Shown here: piece after piece, positions 1 through 10,298 of the stretch
Numbering within the stretch: the stretch's first letter is position 1
How the letters are laid out: each line of letters begins with the position of its first letter
Origin: Deinandra increscens subsp. villosa
Taxonomy: Eukaryota; Streptophyta; Magnoliopsida; Asterales; Asteraceae
Assembly: GCA_039602395.1 (NCBI GenBank)
Contig: JBCNJP010000038.1
Span: forward strand, 62,001 to 126,000
DNA: 64,000 nt
Reading direction: 5' to 3'
The notes under the pieces: model-generated
Databases searched by the model: none
The model's input: only the letters and a program-made list of their open reading frames with translations
Told to the model about the DNA's origin: nothing
Position numbers and translations under genes: made by a program

Positions 1-2
1 AC

Positions 3-431
3 ATCCTCCTCGTGGAGAAAAGGGTGAGACCGGACGATTATGAAGACGAATCCGAGAATGTGTGGTACTTGGATAACGAAGCAAGCAATCATATGACGGG
101 CCGACTAGAACTCTTCACAAACTTTAATGACCATATCACCGATCGGGTCCAATTCGGTGACAACTCGTGTGTCAAGATTAAAGGAAGAGGAACTATAATG
201 TTAGAGAGTGGAACCGGCGAGAAAATCATCCTTGAAGACACCTATTATATACCGAGTCTTAAGACTAACATTATAAGTCTCGGTCAAGCTACCGAAATTG
301 GCTATAAGGTGATTATGGAGGAGGATCTACTACTCTTATTCGATCCAACAAGGAATTTAAAATTCAATGAATTTCTTGAGAGGATCCCTCATCCCACAAA
401 AACAAACAATAAGGTGGCGTTTGGTTCATAA
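3..431 (+). pseudogene. Copia gag-pol fragment (protease region), copy A
   Basis: The frame is open at the left edge and ends at a TAA at 429-431. It encodes the Copia protease segment: WYLDNEASNHMTG corresponds to the usual WYLDSGASNHMTG, so the catalytic D-S-G has become D-N-E and the enzyme should be dead. Downstream residues (YYIPSLKTNIISLGQATEIG) are the usual link to the GAG-pre-integrase domain. The last codons and the stop come from a MITE inserted at 413. A diverged copy with the upstream gag zinc knuckle lies at 44909-46045. Integrase and RT of this element are absent downstream. Confidence 0.85.
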
Positions 432-722
432 ATTCAATGTAATTGAAATTTATACTTTTTCCTTTCATAATTGTTTTTTGTTGGGTAATGAAGGAATTTA
501 AAATTCAATGAATTTCTTGAATCAATGAAATTTAGTTCTGTTTTAACATTGCTTAGAAATACTTCACTTTAATGAAGAAAAGTTACATGACCTCAAATTC
601 CATTGATTAAAGGAATTCATTCCAATTTAAATTTGTCCATAACCCAACTAAGCACAACTTTAAAAGAGAAACTTTGCAATTATAATTCCAATTCCATTGA
701 ATTCCACAAACCAAACGCCACC
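413..722. mobile_element. 310-bp MITE with TAA target duplication (Tourist/Harbinger-like), copy A
   Basis: Terminal inverted repeats begin GGTGGCGTTTGGTT at 413 and end with the complementary AACCAAACGCCACC at 722, running on imperfectly through A/T-rich ATTCAATG-type sequence. It is flanked by TAA at 410-412 and TAA at 723-725. There is no coding capacity. A 3-bp TAA duplication with GG-starting inverted repeats fits the PIF/Harbinger (Tourist) MITE class; the family assignment is inferred. The insertion terminates the Copia reading frame. The same copy is at 46027-46336. Confidence 0.87.
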
Positions 723-1080
723 TAAAAGAAAAGGTTTGTAGTAGGATGAAAAAGAAAGGGTGAGAGAGTCGAATTATGGCGTTTAGGATGAAAAGGATGT
801 TCCTAAGTCCTAAACCAGCTATGAAAACTTGTAGTCTTGTAATTTATAAAAATGTCACTGAATTAGATTTATGTGATAGCCGGAGGTTATACTAAGAAGT
901 ACGATAAATCTAAGAAGATTAACAAGAATTTGAGACCATTAAATTATTTAATCAATGGTTAATATTAAATTGATGGAGAAAAAGAATGATGGGTTTTACT
1001 CTTAGTCATTTTTGTTGACTTTTTATTTAGTTCCCCCATTTTTTAAAACCTTTATAACTCTTACATATGACAATTTTTTA
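723..1080. other. Non-coding stretch downstream of the MITE
   Basis: A/T-rich sequence with no recognisable gene or repeat end. In copy B the 285 bp between the AAATGT at 850-855 and the AAATGT at 1135-1140 are absent. The part 723-855 is conserved in both copies and may be the rest of the old Copia element, but I cannot read a protein domain in it. Confidence 0.5.
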
Positions 1081-1325
1081 GAGTTCATTACCTTTTGGGT
1101 CCCTAAGGTTTGGTGGCTTTTGCTACTTTAGTCCAAATGTTCAGATATTTTCATATCGTACTCCGACGTTTGCAATCTTTTGTACTCCGACGTTTGCAAT
1201 CTTTAACCATTTGAGTCCTCATTACTAACAGAGTTTTAAAAAATTGTTAACTTAAGAGGCATCTAAGTCATTTTACACATCAAAGGCTATTCATGTAAAT
1301 TTATAAAATTAATTAGAGATGGACT
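1081..1325. repeat. Left arm of an inverted-repeat (MULE-like) element, copy A
   Basis: This stretch is a diverged reverse complement of 29385-29609. Shared blocks include GAGTTcATTACc, GTCCCT(A/G)AG, TTTGGTGGCTTTT, GACGTTTG(C/A)AATCTTTAACC and CATTTGAGTCC. Inside it, a 22-24-bp block (GTACTCCGACGTTTGCAATC plus TTT) is tandemly doubled at about 1166-1213. Long inverted arms starting with a ggtCCCTna..TTTGGTGG motif are typical of plant MULE-type terminal repeats, but no transposase is present and a 9-bp target duplication is not clear because both flanks are T-rich. Confidence 0.55.
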
Positions 1326-2060
1326 TGCTTGTGTAATTAAATTGAACTTTAAGGGATATTTAGTATAACTTGAAATCGAGATATTTAGGGCTCAAACGAT
1401 CTGGGTGTCCGGCGAAATTGCTGTTACAAATCCGGCCACCGTCACCATCGTTCCAAGCGGCCACGGTCACCATTTTTCCAAGCGGCTCTGATAGTTTTAG
1501 GTCTGGTAGGGACTGAATGACACCGACGACGATGAACTTGACGTAAATCTTCCCGGACGAATCTAACCAACGAGTCAGATCCTATCTCTCACTGAAGTTC
1601 CACCCGATATTAGAAGGTCGTTTATACTTCTCTTCCTTTAATTACTAATTAGAATCTACATCAAATTATACCAATTGAAAGCAAATGATATTTATTAGAA
1701 ATGACAATTAATCAAGATGACAGAGTCAATGGAGGAAAAAAAGAAACCTTGAATTTTTAAGCTTCACTCAACTAGAGAATGAGTGAGTATACGTTTGAAC
1801 GAAGAAGATGATATTTATGTCCTTCAATAGCAGTCTTTTGTGCTTCTACCCGCTTGTACCTGATGAATCGACGGTTAGAGTTGCTCATTAGGGCTCAAAG
1901 TTATTCAGTTGAATCGATGTTTGAACAAAAAAGATGATAGATGCGATCAGGAATCCAGAAGACATCGATGGTTGTAAACCCTGGGTATTCACAGTCAATG
2001 GTTGCTAAACGAATTCACGAGAGAGGTAGTGGCGGTTGAAGCGTAGGCGAAATGAATTGT
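1326..2060. other. Interior of the inverted-arm element, left part
   Basis: Non-coding sequence between the left arm and the Athila insertion. The segment 1395-1620 is GC-richer than its surroundings (GGCCACCGTCACCATCG-type motifs), which could be a captured gene fragment, but no reading frame or domain is recognisable. It is nearly identical to 46720-47388. Confidence 0.45.
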
Positions 2061-2093
2061 GGTCGTGATAATGGTTGTCGAGTCCGTTACAAA
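2061..2093 (-). mobile_element. Athila copy A: target duplication and first 28 bp of its left LTR
   Basis: GGTCG at 2061-2065 is the target-site duplication; its partner is GGTCG at 29244-29248. The Athila LTR starts TGATAATGG at 2066 and is interrupted after 2093 by the Copia element, resuming at 12538. The copy-B junction (47394 onward) shows the uninterrupted LTR and confirms this reading. Confidence 0.92.
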
Positions 2094-2118
2094 TGTTGTG
2101 ATTTATAGTGAGATCCGG

Positions 2119-2672
2119 CAATAAAAAGAGTTAAACATTAAAATATTTTATTTTGTTTTTTTATAAATATCACAATTTTATAATAATAGTAATAAATTAT
2201 CCTTTTAATTATTTGTTCATTTATTAGATTCGGCAATAAAAAAAGTTGAAATATTGCTCAATAGAGAAAAAAGACAAAAAGTTATAAAATAGTTAAAATT
2301 AATTAATTCGCCAAAAACATACGAAAAGAGCTGTTCCAAAAAAAAATTAGTTCACTAAAAGATTCTTACACGTGGTCATGGACACATCAAAGTCCCTCCT
2401 AGACAAAGAGCTAGAGACAGAGATCACGTGGGTGACATGAGGAGGTGGGAGGTAAATGGGCAGTTTGGCATCTCTATGTCTCTTTTAAGTCCATTTTGAC
2501 CCGGTCTTGTTTTTTAAATAGCCCATTCTGACCCGTGGTAGCGAACTTTTATTTTCTTATAGTCCATCCTGGCCCAAACACAAATATTGTATCACCCAAA
2601 ACAGCCCAAAAGTTTTATTTAAAAGTCCAAAATCGCCCAAATTTTAGTTGATGGGTAAGGATTGCCAGGCCT
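2119..2672. mobile_element. 554-bp insertion with 8-bp flanking repeats (hAT-like, unclassified)
   Basis: The insertion is flanked by AGATCCGG at 2111-2118 and 2673-2680, and the right LTR of the same Copia element lacks it. An 8-bp duplication and the right end TTGCCAGGCCT, preceded by repeated GCCCA tracts, recall plant hAT elements. The left end CAATAAAAAG is not its inverted repeat, so the class is uncertain. A block beginning GATCCGGCAATAAAAA recurs in diverged form at about 2226 as an internal direct repeat. Confidence 0.6.
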
Positions 2673-3288
2673 AGATCCGGGTTACCGATTTTAATTTTAT
2701 TAAAACCGGTTTAATAATTTAAATTAATTCTAAATTAATTTAGCAGCGGAAACGATTTAAAACTCGGACGCAACTGTAACAGGATCAATCACTGGACACG
2801 ACAAACACAGAAATATATTTATTCAAAATAAATAAATAAACAATTAAATAAAATATCTAACGAATTAGATATACCTTGACGGTATCCGAGCAACCGCTCG
2901 AGACACCCGAATTCAAGGGGCTCGCGCTAGGACAAACTGTGACGTTTGACTCGAACCTTCGAGACAAATCGTCGACGACGGCATCGGCGGCGACGACCAT
3001 GGGCAGCGGCGGCGGTAGTGGCGGCGGTGGCGGTAGAGATACCACCGGTGGTGGTGACAAAACTTTCTCCGTCGGAATGGCAACCGGTACCGTTCCCACG
3101 ATGATCTCGTCACCGGTGACCGGAGGTGACACGGTGGCAGTGGCCGGCGCGTATAAGGTGCGGGCCACGAAGAGGGAACCGGACGTGGTGGCCTCGGCTG
3201 CGCCGGCAGCGCGAGGACCACCGGTCGGCGGTCGCACGGCGGCACGGAGGGAGCGGCAGCGGCGGCGGCAGAGTGAGCTGCGGCGGCG

Positions 3289-3361
3289 GCTCGGGCTGCG
3301 GCTTCGGCTTCGGCTCGGGTTGCGGCTTCGGCTCGGGTTGCGGCTTCGGCTCGGGCTGCGA
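3289..3361. repeat. 18-bp GC-rich minisatellite in the Copia 3' LTR
   Basis: Units of the form CGGCTCGGGYTGCGGCTT repeat three to four times. The matching tract in the right LTR (11959-12006) has about two units, so copy number has changed since insertion. Confidence 0.8.
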
Positions 3362-3887
3362 CTGCTTTGCTCTTGAGTCGGGCGCATATACTGGCAAGAC
3401 GGGGATCCATCGGAGATCGCAAAGGAATTGCGGTGGAGGTGGTGGCGGCGATCGGACGACGCGGCGGCGGCGGGGAGCCGATCTCGGCTTGGGGTCGGCG
3501 CCGAATAGGAGAGAGGAGAGGTTAGGGTTTTTTTCTTTTTGACTTGTGTTACAATTAACCTCCTCCTCCTCCCCTTTTAATATTAAATCGCGGACCGGGG
3601 CCTGACGGACTGGGCCCGGTCGCGATTCCTTTTAATCCACCAACCGATCAGTCTGTTAATCCAGTAACAACTGATCGGTCCGTCTTTTATTTGCCGAGTA
3701 ATTTTGAGCCGATAAATTTTGTCGTTTTAAATAAATAATTAATATTTATTTAATTCACCATTTAGTTCGTTTAATACTAATTAACAATTAATTAGATTTA
3801 ATAGTTCGTTGACCCGGGTGTAACTCTTACGGGTCAATATCGGTTGGGTTCGTTAATTCGTCGGGTCAGGACACTCTATTTCCAACA

Positions 3888-4738
3888 GTCTCCCACTTGG
3901 ACTGAACGCGACAGTTTAACGAGCGCAGTCAGAGGCACTCTAGCTATGCATGGCTACACCAACTAATATTGACACTTTAAGTCGTCAGCCAAAGTATATC
4001 TGATTGACCATCAAGCAGACTCAAGACTTGTGCATTCATTGTCATATGTTCCTTTCTGTATAAGACATTGATGAATTATGAGACATGGACTCTCATGTTT
4101 TATTCATCGATTTTCATTCTCGAAACAATTCGAAGTGATCCAACAAACACACAGTAAGTTTGGGTGAGGCCTCACACTTTTCACTTGGAATCAACGAGGG
4201 CGCCTTTATGTCTATCCGTTGCCGAAACAAGAGTACAGAATCCCTTATTGAGGCATACAGCTCCCACTAAACCTCAGAGCCATTCCCAAAAGTAATCGTT
4301 ATGGCTGGCAGTTACGCGACAACGTTAGGCTACAATCAAAGAATGTTCTTTAGTAGAAGGGAGTTCGAATATGCGTCTCAGGTCTAAGGATACATTAGAG
4401 CATGCATTAATCAAGCAAGCAAGACTTCCATGTTTGCGTTGCATGATGCGAGTTACGTCCGACGTCATTCACCAATAAGGTCCGTGAGTTTGAACGTTAA
4501 ACAACTTTAAGGCTCAAACAGTCACAATAGTCTTAATTTAGTATAGCTCCCACTAACTAATCGACTATGGACATTTTAGGACAAGAACTTATTGTCCGTG
4601 GATTAAACGTATAAATATTGAACACAGTTATGTAACTCATTATTGCATAAAACAGATGGAATAAGAATAGCGTAGATAACGGTTAGTGTTCATACATCCA
4701 AATACCGAATCAAAACATGTCTTTAGCTAATCTAAGCC
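3888..4738 (-). other. Copia 3' interior: PPT and non-coding sequence
   Basis: Immediately inside the 3' LTR, the minus strand reads CAAGTGGGAGAC just before TGTTGG, a polypurine tract of the common plant Copia form (AAGTGGGAG), at about 3888-3902. The remaining 830 bp up to the RNase H stop holds no domain that I can recognise. Confidence 0.75.
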
Positions 4739-5453
4739 CTATCGCTTTTCTGTGGTGTATATGAGCTCCTGAGTCATAGGCTTAGTGAAGGGATCAGCTA
4801 AGTTTTGATCTGTGTGTACTTTGCTTATTTTGATTTCATTTCTGTCGACTACTTCTCTTATGTAGTGGAATTTCCTCAGGATGTGCTTGGCCTTCTTATG
4901 AGACCCTTGCTCTTTGGCATGAGCTATGGCGCCTGTGTTATCGCACATCATCTTGATGGGGTGCCTTATACTTGGCATGGCATCGAGATCGGATATGAAC
5001 TTCTTCATCCACACGGCTTCTTTAGCAGCTTCTGAGGCGGCTATGTATTCGGATTTAGTAGTAGAATCAGCTACTACTGGCTGTTTTGAGCTTCTCCAGG
5101 AAACAGCCCCTCCGTTAAGAGTGAATACGAATCCCGATTGTGAGCGAGAATCATCTCGGTCAGTCTGAAAACTAGCGTCAGTGTAACACCTTACAGTGAG
5201 CTCTTCATCAACACCTCCGTATACGAGAAACATGTCAGTGGTTTTTCTCAAGTATTTTAATATGTTCTTTACAGCCGTCCAGTGAACTAGTCTTGGCGTC
5301 TGTTGGTACCGACTTGTCACGCTCAGTGCATACGAGACATCCGGTCGTGTGCAGAGCATGGCATACATGATAGATCCAATAGCAGAGGCAAATGGGATCG
5401 ATGCCATTTGGCTTATCTCGCGCTCCGTTTTAGGTGCTTGAGATTAGTCCAAG
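4739..5453 (-). pseudogene. Copia pol, RNase H end
   Basis: The frame encodes the connection and RNase H region: PKTEREISQMASIPFASA leads into SIMYAMLCTRPD, then GYTDA-type CYTDASF, SWRSSKQP, SEYIAASEA and ADPFTKP, all standard Copia RNase H motifs in the right order. One in-frame stop lies at about 5440, just upstream of PKTE. The upstream RT half lies beyond the solo LTR at 5459-7224. The coding frame otherwise reaches 4739 and ends after YTTEKR. Confidence 0.92.
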
Positions 5454-5458
5454 ATTGT

Positions 5459-7224
5459 TGATGCGTAGATTGAGGTCTATAAAAATGATGCAAGTTTTAA
5501 AAGGGTAATTACTAGGTGACCAAACTACACACTCGGGCAAGTGTACCCTTCCTATGTAGCACAGTATTAGCAAGTACCGGATGTCAATCCAAGGACGCGT
5601 GTTCAAACTCCCGATAATAAATCTTCACTAATATTTAACCGAAAATAAAGAGTGTTTTATTGTTTTTGTTTTAATTAAATGAACTTAGAAAACTTAAGAC
5701 GACTAAAAATAAATAAATATATATATAAAACTAGGACGCGGAAGAAAAATAAGCAAACGACTAGAAAGCAACGGACGAACGGGTAAAACTCAGTTATGGG
5801 AAAGCAACCACCTAAGTAAGGAATCCTATTGGATAACTTAACTATCTTCAAGAATGACTAATCTTATGGCACCGGGTCTAAGGATAAAACACTAAGATAT
5901 CACCAAGCTATGCTAGATCTCCGCTAGGTCTCACTAACACATCTAAATGATCCTAAGAGTCGTGTAAAGTTCACCGGGATAAAAGAATGGATCTCCTCTC
6001 GATCTCACCAAACTTAGAATGCTAAAGTACTCTAATGATGTATCTCCTCTCGGTCTCAACAATCACAATGCATGTAAAAAAAACTGTCGTCGACAATCCT
6101 AGATGCAAAGGAGTAAAAATATCTAACTTGATCTATAACTTAGAATCACAAGGTAATCACTATGAAAAGGCTAAAGTTCACTCTCGTGCAACCCTAATCC
6201 TATCCACTAATAACCCAAGATGAAACTAACATCCTATCTCCTCTCGGTCTCAAGGTTGGTAGAACACTAATTTAGACCAATAATCACACTTATTCCTATG
6301 ATTAACTATTTCTAGCTTAACCACCAATAGATCACTAACACCAAGTCTGCAACCTAAACATATAATTCTATTTGATAAATACAAAATAAATCAAGTAGAA
6401 TTATAAGAGGAATATAGCATGCTGATCAATCATAAAATTAATATTCACACACATTATAGATCAATATTTAGACAAATATTTGACAATAGCATTAGCCACA
6501 AGACTAGACAAACATAAACATAATTAAGTCATACCAATATTCAATCCAAACTTAGATGGTGTAAAGGTTTAGCTACTCATATTATTCATGAACACAAAAT
6601 CCATTGTAAAATAAATGAACATTGTCAAACCAGAATTCAAACTAAAAGAAATAATGTTCAAGAATATTAATAAACCAAACCGAATACTTTCTTCTTGTGC
6701 GTACGAATTCCTTCTGCCGTCACCTATCTTCTTCGTAGGGTTCTTTCAAGCGTACGAAGGGATTTTTTTCCCTCAATGTTGCTGCCGTCTCTCCTCCGAA
6801 TTCTTGTCAGAGCCCCCTCTTTATTTCAGCCGCCCTCCCCTTTTAATATCTTCTCACGTATTTTGTTTTGAGTGAGGCTCACGTATGCAGCCCAATTTGT
6901 TTAAGTCCATCGTAGCCCAAGTTTTACCTCAAATTGATTTATACAAACCTCAAATTGATTTATACAAAACTCCACGTGATGTGAGGTCTTTTTATTCTTT
7001 CTTTCTTTCTTTTTTTTTTAACTTCACCAAATAATAATAATCGTCATATGACCGACGGTTTTACATTTAGCTCGAATACATTGTCTTTTAACTCTGTGGT
7101 CTTCTCAAACACCTGAAATTCAAATATGATCTAAGTAGGAGTAATATTCAATAAAAATATATCAAATACTATTTAAACCGTAGGAAATATTCGACTAAAA
7201 AGATGTACAAATTAAAGTACATCA
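5459..7224. mobile_element. Solo LTR (1766 bp) inserted in Copia pol
   Basis: It begins TGATGCGTAG and ends GTACATCA, with the 5-bp duplication ATTGT at 5454-5458 and 7225-7229. The pol protein resumes on each side of it (PMTKGT on one side, PKTERE on the other). It contains no gag or pol and no internal LTR pair, so it is best read as a solo LTR left by LTR-LTR recombination. Internal motifs such as AGTACCGGATGTCAATCC resemble plant Ty3/gypsy LTRs. ATCTCCTCTCGRTCTCA recurs at about 5990, 6045 and 6235, a 21-bp block (CCTCAAATTGATTTATACAAA) is doubled near 6930, and a CTTT run sits near 6995. I assign no strand. Confidence 0.85.
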
Positions 7225-8356
7225 ATTGTTCCCTTAGTCATGGGAACGGCTCCTTTCTTGGAGTTGCTCATGTTGAACCGAGCTATGATCTTATCAACGT
7301 ATGTGCTTTGACTGAGTCCCAAAAGGCGCTTAGATCGATCTCTGTGAATTTTAATTCCCAGAATATAAGCGGCTTCTCCAAGGTCTTTCATAGCGAAACA
7401 AGATGAAAGCCATTTCTTAACATCGTTAAGCATGGGTATGTTGTTTCCTATAATCAGTATATCGTCCACGTATAGTATGAGAAACGATACAGCGCTCCCA
7501 CTTGCCTTTCTGTAAACACAAGGCTCATCTTTATTTTGAATAAAACCAAACTCTTTGACTTTTTGATCAAAACGAAGATTCAAGCTTCGAGATGCTTGCT
7601 TGAATCCATAAATGGACTTGCTTAGCTTGCAAACCTTGTTTGGATTCTCTGGATCGACAAAACCATCAGGCTGAACCATGTAGACATCTTCTTCGAGTTG
7701 TTCGTTCAGGAAAGCGGTTTTCACGTCCATTTACCATATCTCATAGTCATGGTATGCGGCGAAAAGGTCTCATCATAGTCAATCCCTTGGGTTTGAGTGA
7801 AACCTTTCGCTACAAGCCGTGCCTTGTAGGTTTGCACATGTCCATGCATGTCAGTTTTTCTTTTAAAGATCCACTTGCTCCCTACTGTCCGTGTGCCGGG
7901 GGGTAGCTCAATCAAGTCCCAGACGTGATTGTCACGCATGGATTGCATCTCAGTGTTCATGGCTTCAAGCCATTTATCAGATTCCGCATCTGACATAGCA
8001 GCTTTGTAGTTAATAGGCTCATCGTTAGAATCTGCTATTAATAGAACGTCGAAGGCCTCATGATATCCAAGGTATCTATCAGGCTCATATCGTATTCTTT
8101 CGCTCCTACGAACGCTTGTGCTTGTGTTTGGGTCTGATGGTGCGACAATAATTTGTCGGTCAGACACAGCGACCGTCTCAGGGTTAGGTGTATCTCGAAT
8201 TTCTTCAAGATCCACTGGATCACTATTTGTTCCTCGAGCAAGGAATTCTTTCTCAAGGAATTTACCTTTCCTTTTGATGGAAACAGTGTTTGCATCGGGA
8301 TGGTAAAAGTAATAACCGGTATTACAATAGTATCAAACGAAAGTTACCTTTTCGCC
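7225..8356 (-). pseudogene. Copia pol, reverse transcriptase region
   Basis: The frame carries the linker after integrase (GYYFYHPDANTVS, LEKEFLARGTN, DLEEIRDTPNP) and RT motifs KWIFKRK, YKARLVAKGF, GIDYDETFSP, MDVKTAFLN, SIYGFKQASR, the catalytic YVDDILIIG, and LGIKIHRDR. Several lesions are visible. Two in-frame stops follow the integrase end near 8355 and 8325. About 45 bp are missing between FSP and the AYHDYEIW region, with a frameshift near 7735. A stop replaces Gln before MDVKTAF. The solo LTR then cuts the frame after PMTKGT. Confidence 0.92.
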
Positions 8357-9727
8357 TCAGGGATCGAGCTTGTTGTCAGATTCACTGGTGATATAAGCAT
8401 CACATCCCCATACCCTGAGGTATGATAGTTCAGGAAGAGAACTATGCCATATCTCATATGGGGTCTTCCCTACTTTCTTGGTCGGTGCCAGATTTATTAG
8501 GCGAGCAACGGTCAAGATGGCATATCCCCAAAAGGAATGTGGCAAGGTTGTCCTGCACATCATCGATCGAACCATGTTAAGCAGAGTTCGATTCCTCCTT
8601 TCACTAACGCCATTTAACTGGGGTGTGCCAGGTGGAGTAGGTTGTGAAACGATTCCACATTCCTTCAGATGATTCAGGAATTCAGCGCTTAGGTATTCAC
8701 CGCCTCTATCGGATCGAAGTATTTTAATAGTTTGAGTCAACTGATTTTGTACTTCGTTTTGAAACACTTTGAACTTTTTAAAAGTTTCATGTTTGTGTTT
8801 CATCAGATAGACGTAGGCATATCTGCTGTAGTCATCGATGAAAGTCACGAAGTACCGTTCACGATTTCTCGTCTCGGTTCGAAAGGGTCCACACACGTCG
8901 GTGTGAATAATGCCTAACAAGCCTTCGGCCCGTTCACCTGTGTGGGTGAAGGGTGACTTGGTCAATTTACCAGATAAGCATGACTCGCATTCATCGAAGG
9001 AATCTGCATTTTGGGATTCGAGAATGGCAGCAGTTTGCAACTTCTTAATGCGGGGCTTGCTTATGTGACCAAGCCTATGGTGCCATAACGAGGATTCGTT
9101 ACTATCAGGTTTGCTTCTTTTAGAAACATGATAGAGCTGGTCGTTTGTTTGAACATCTATCTCATATATTCCATGTCGAGGTTTAGCCTCGAAATAAAAG
9201 ATATCATTAAGGTAAGCAGAAATCACATTTCCATTAAATTTATACCGAAATCCTTGTTCAAACAATGAAGAGACAGAAATAATGTTTCTGGATAAACCAG
9301 GTGCATATAAACAGTTGATCAGAGTAACTACAAGGCCAGAAGAGCATGAAAAAGAATATGTGCCAGTAGCAAGTACTGGAACCTTCTTCCCGTCACCAAC
9401 GATGAGGTCCATGCAGCCTCGTTCTGTCTTCTTCCACTTCTCAGGTTCCTGCAAAACATTAACAATGTGATAACCACATCCAGTATCAAATACCCATGAA
9501 TTGGAGGAAACAGTGAAAAGTTCAATAACATTTATTGACATACCTGATGAGCAACCCTTATTAGGGTTCTTGGTCATCTTCAGCTTCGCAAGATAAATGG
9601 GACAGTTGCGACGCCAGTGTCCCATTTTGTTGCACTCATAGCGCAGACGCTCCTCGGGAGGCTGCACCTGTGGTTTCTTGCCTTTTCCTTCTTTAACCTT
9701 CTTGGTTGGAGATCTTTGTATTAGCAA
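8357..9727 (-). pseudogene. Copia pol, zinc knuckle, protease and integrase
   Basis: Domains in order: a zinc knuckle RYECNKMGHWRRNC, whose first Cys is Arg (a CGC/TGC change), so CX2CX4HX4C is incomplete; aspartic protease WVFDTGCGYHIV; the integrase zinc-binding part HHRLGH..CESCLSG; and the catalytic core with HTDVCGPF and FIDDYSRY, ending NGVSERRNRTLLNMVRSMM. The integrase D-D-E residues are all visible. The frame stops at TGA after NKLDP and continues in the same frame in the next entry. It is offset one base from gag, which overlaps it at 9693-9727. Confidence 0.93.
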
Positions 9728-10298
9728 CTCTGAGCACGTCCGGTGTGGTCCTGATCTTCACGTTGGGTATCAACGGAATAACCTCCTCAATCGACTGAGC
9801 CGAACAATTAATCGCAAGAATACGATAATGTTCAGGCAAAGATCTGATTACTACATCAAGAGCCATCCCGTCAGAGATGGAGTAGCCAAGGTCGATCAGC
9901 CTGTCGCGATACGCTTTCATCAGCATGACATGATCGTATGGAGAGGAGTCGTTAGCCATAGAGCAGTTCACGAATTGTGAAAGTGCATCAGCTCGCTCAG
10001 TCCTCTGATTTAACTCAAATAAATCCTTGAGTTTACGAATGATGTCATAAGCAGACATCCCCATGAAATTGTACCGATAATCCTGAGTCATGCTAGATAA
10101 CATCAGGTCAGTGAAGTCCTTATCATCGTTAGTGTGCTTTTGGAGCTCAGACCGCGAGTTCTCATTTAACAAGTAAGATGGAATACTCGCGATCGGTCGG
10201 TCAATGACATAGAGTTTCCCGAAGAGCCTTAAAAGGTTCCTCAGGGTTGTCTGCCATGCGAGAAAGCCAGTCTCAGTGAAGGGGTCGAGTTGTACCAT
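9693..10298 (-). pseudogene. Copia gag (capsid part)
   Basis: The 201-residue frame starts with Met at 10298 and has the Copia gag layout: an N-terminal part with WQTTLRNLLRLFGKLYVID (equivalent to the usual W...V..L...LWDVI segment), MSAYDIIRKLKDLFE, a YRDRLIDLGYSISD segment (equivalent to the usual LRALG.xxxDxxL), and VIRSLPEHYRIL. It runs out at a TAA after ISNQEG while the zinc-knuckle frame continues one base over. Copia elements usually keep gag-pol in one frame, so I read this as a frameshift mutation. Upstream lies a long leader with hairpins. Confidence 0.9.

Larger units (their letters stand above)
2094..3887 (-). mobile_element. Copia 3' LTR (left), expanded
   Basis: It matches the right LTR (11508-12532) but is 1794 bp rather than 1025 bp because of a 554-bp insertion at 2119-2672 and extra GC-rich sequence (about 170 bp around 3090-3270 absent from the right LTR). 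It begins TGTTGTGATTTA, against TGTTGGGATTTA on the right, and ends TTTCCAACA. A GC-rich minisatellite lies at 3289-3361. The LTR body contains overlapping proline/glycine-rich open frames on both strands. I regard these as by-products of GC-rich triplet repeats. Confidence 0.9.

Noticed and set aside
1081..1325. Helitron end
   Set aside because: No CTRR hairpin terminus or TC start is visible, and the inverted arms argue for a TIR element.
2857..3542. Overlapping Arg/Ser-, Gly- and Pro-rich open frames on both strands
   Set aside because: They fall in the GC-rich triplet-biased LTR core; all frames stay open together and the two LTRs differ by a non-triplet length, so no protein is likely.
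9693..9727. Programmed frameshift between Copia gag and pol
   Set aside because: Plant Copia elements normally use a single gag-pol frame, no slippery site or pseudoknot is evident, and the element has many other lesions.
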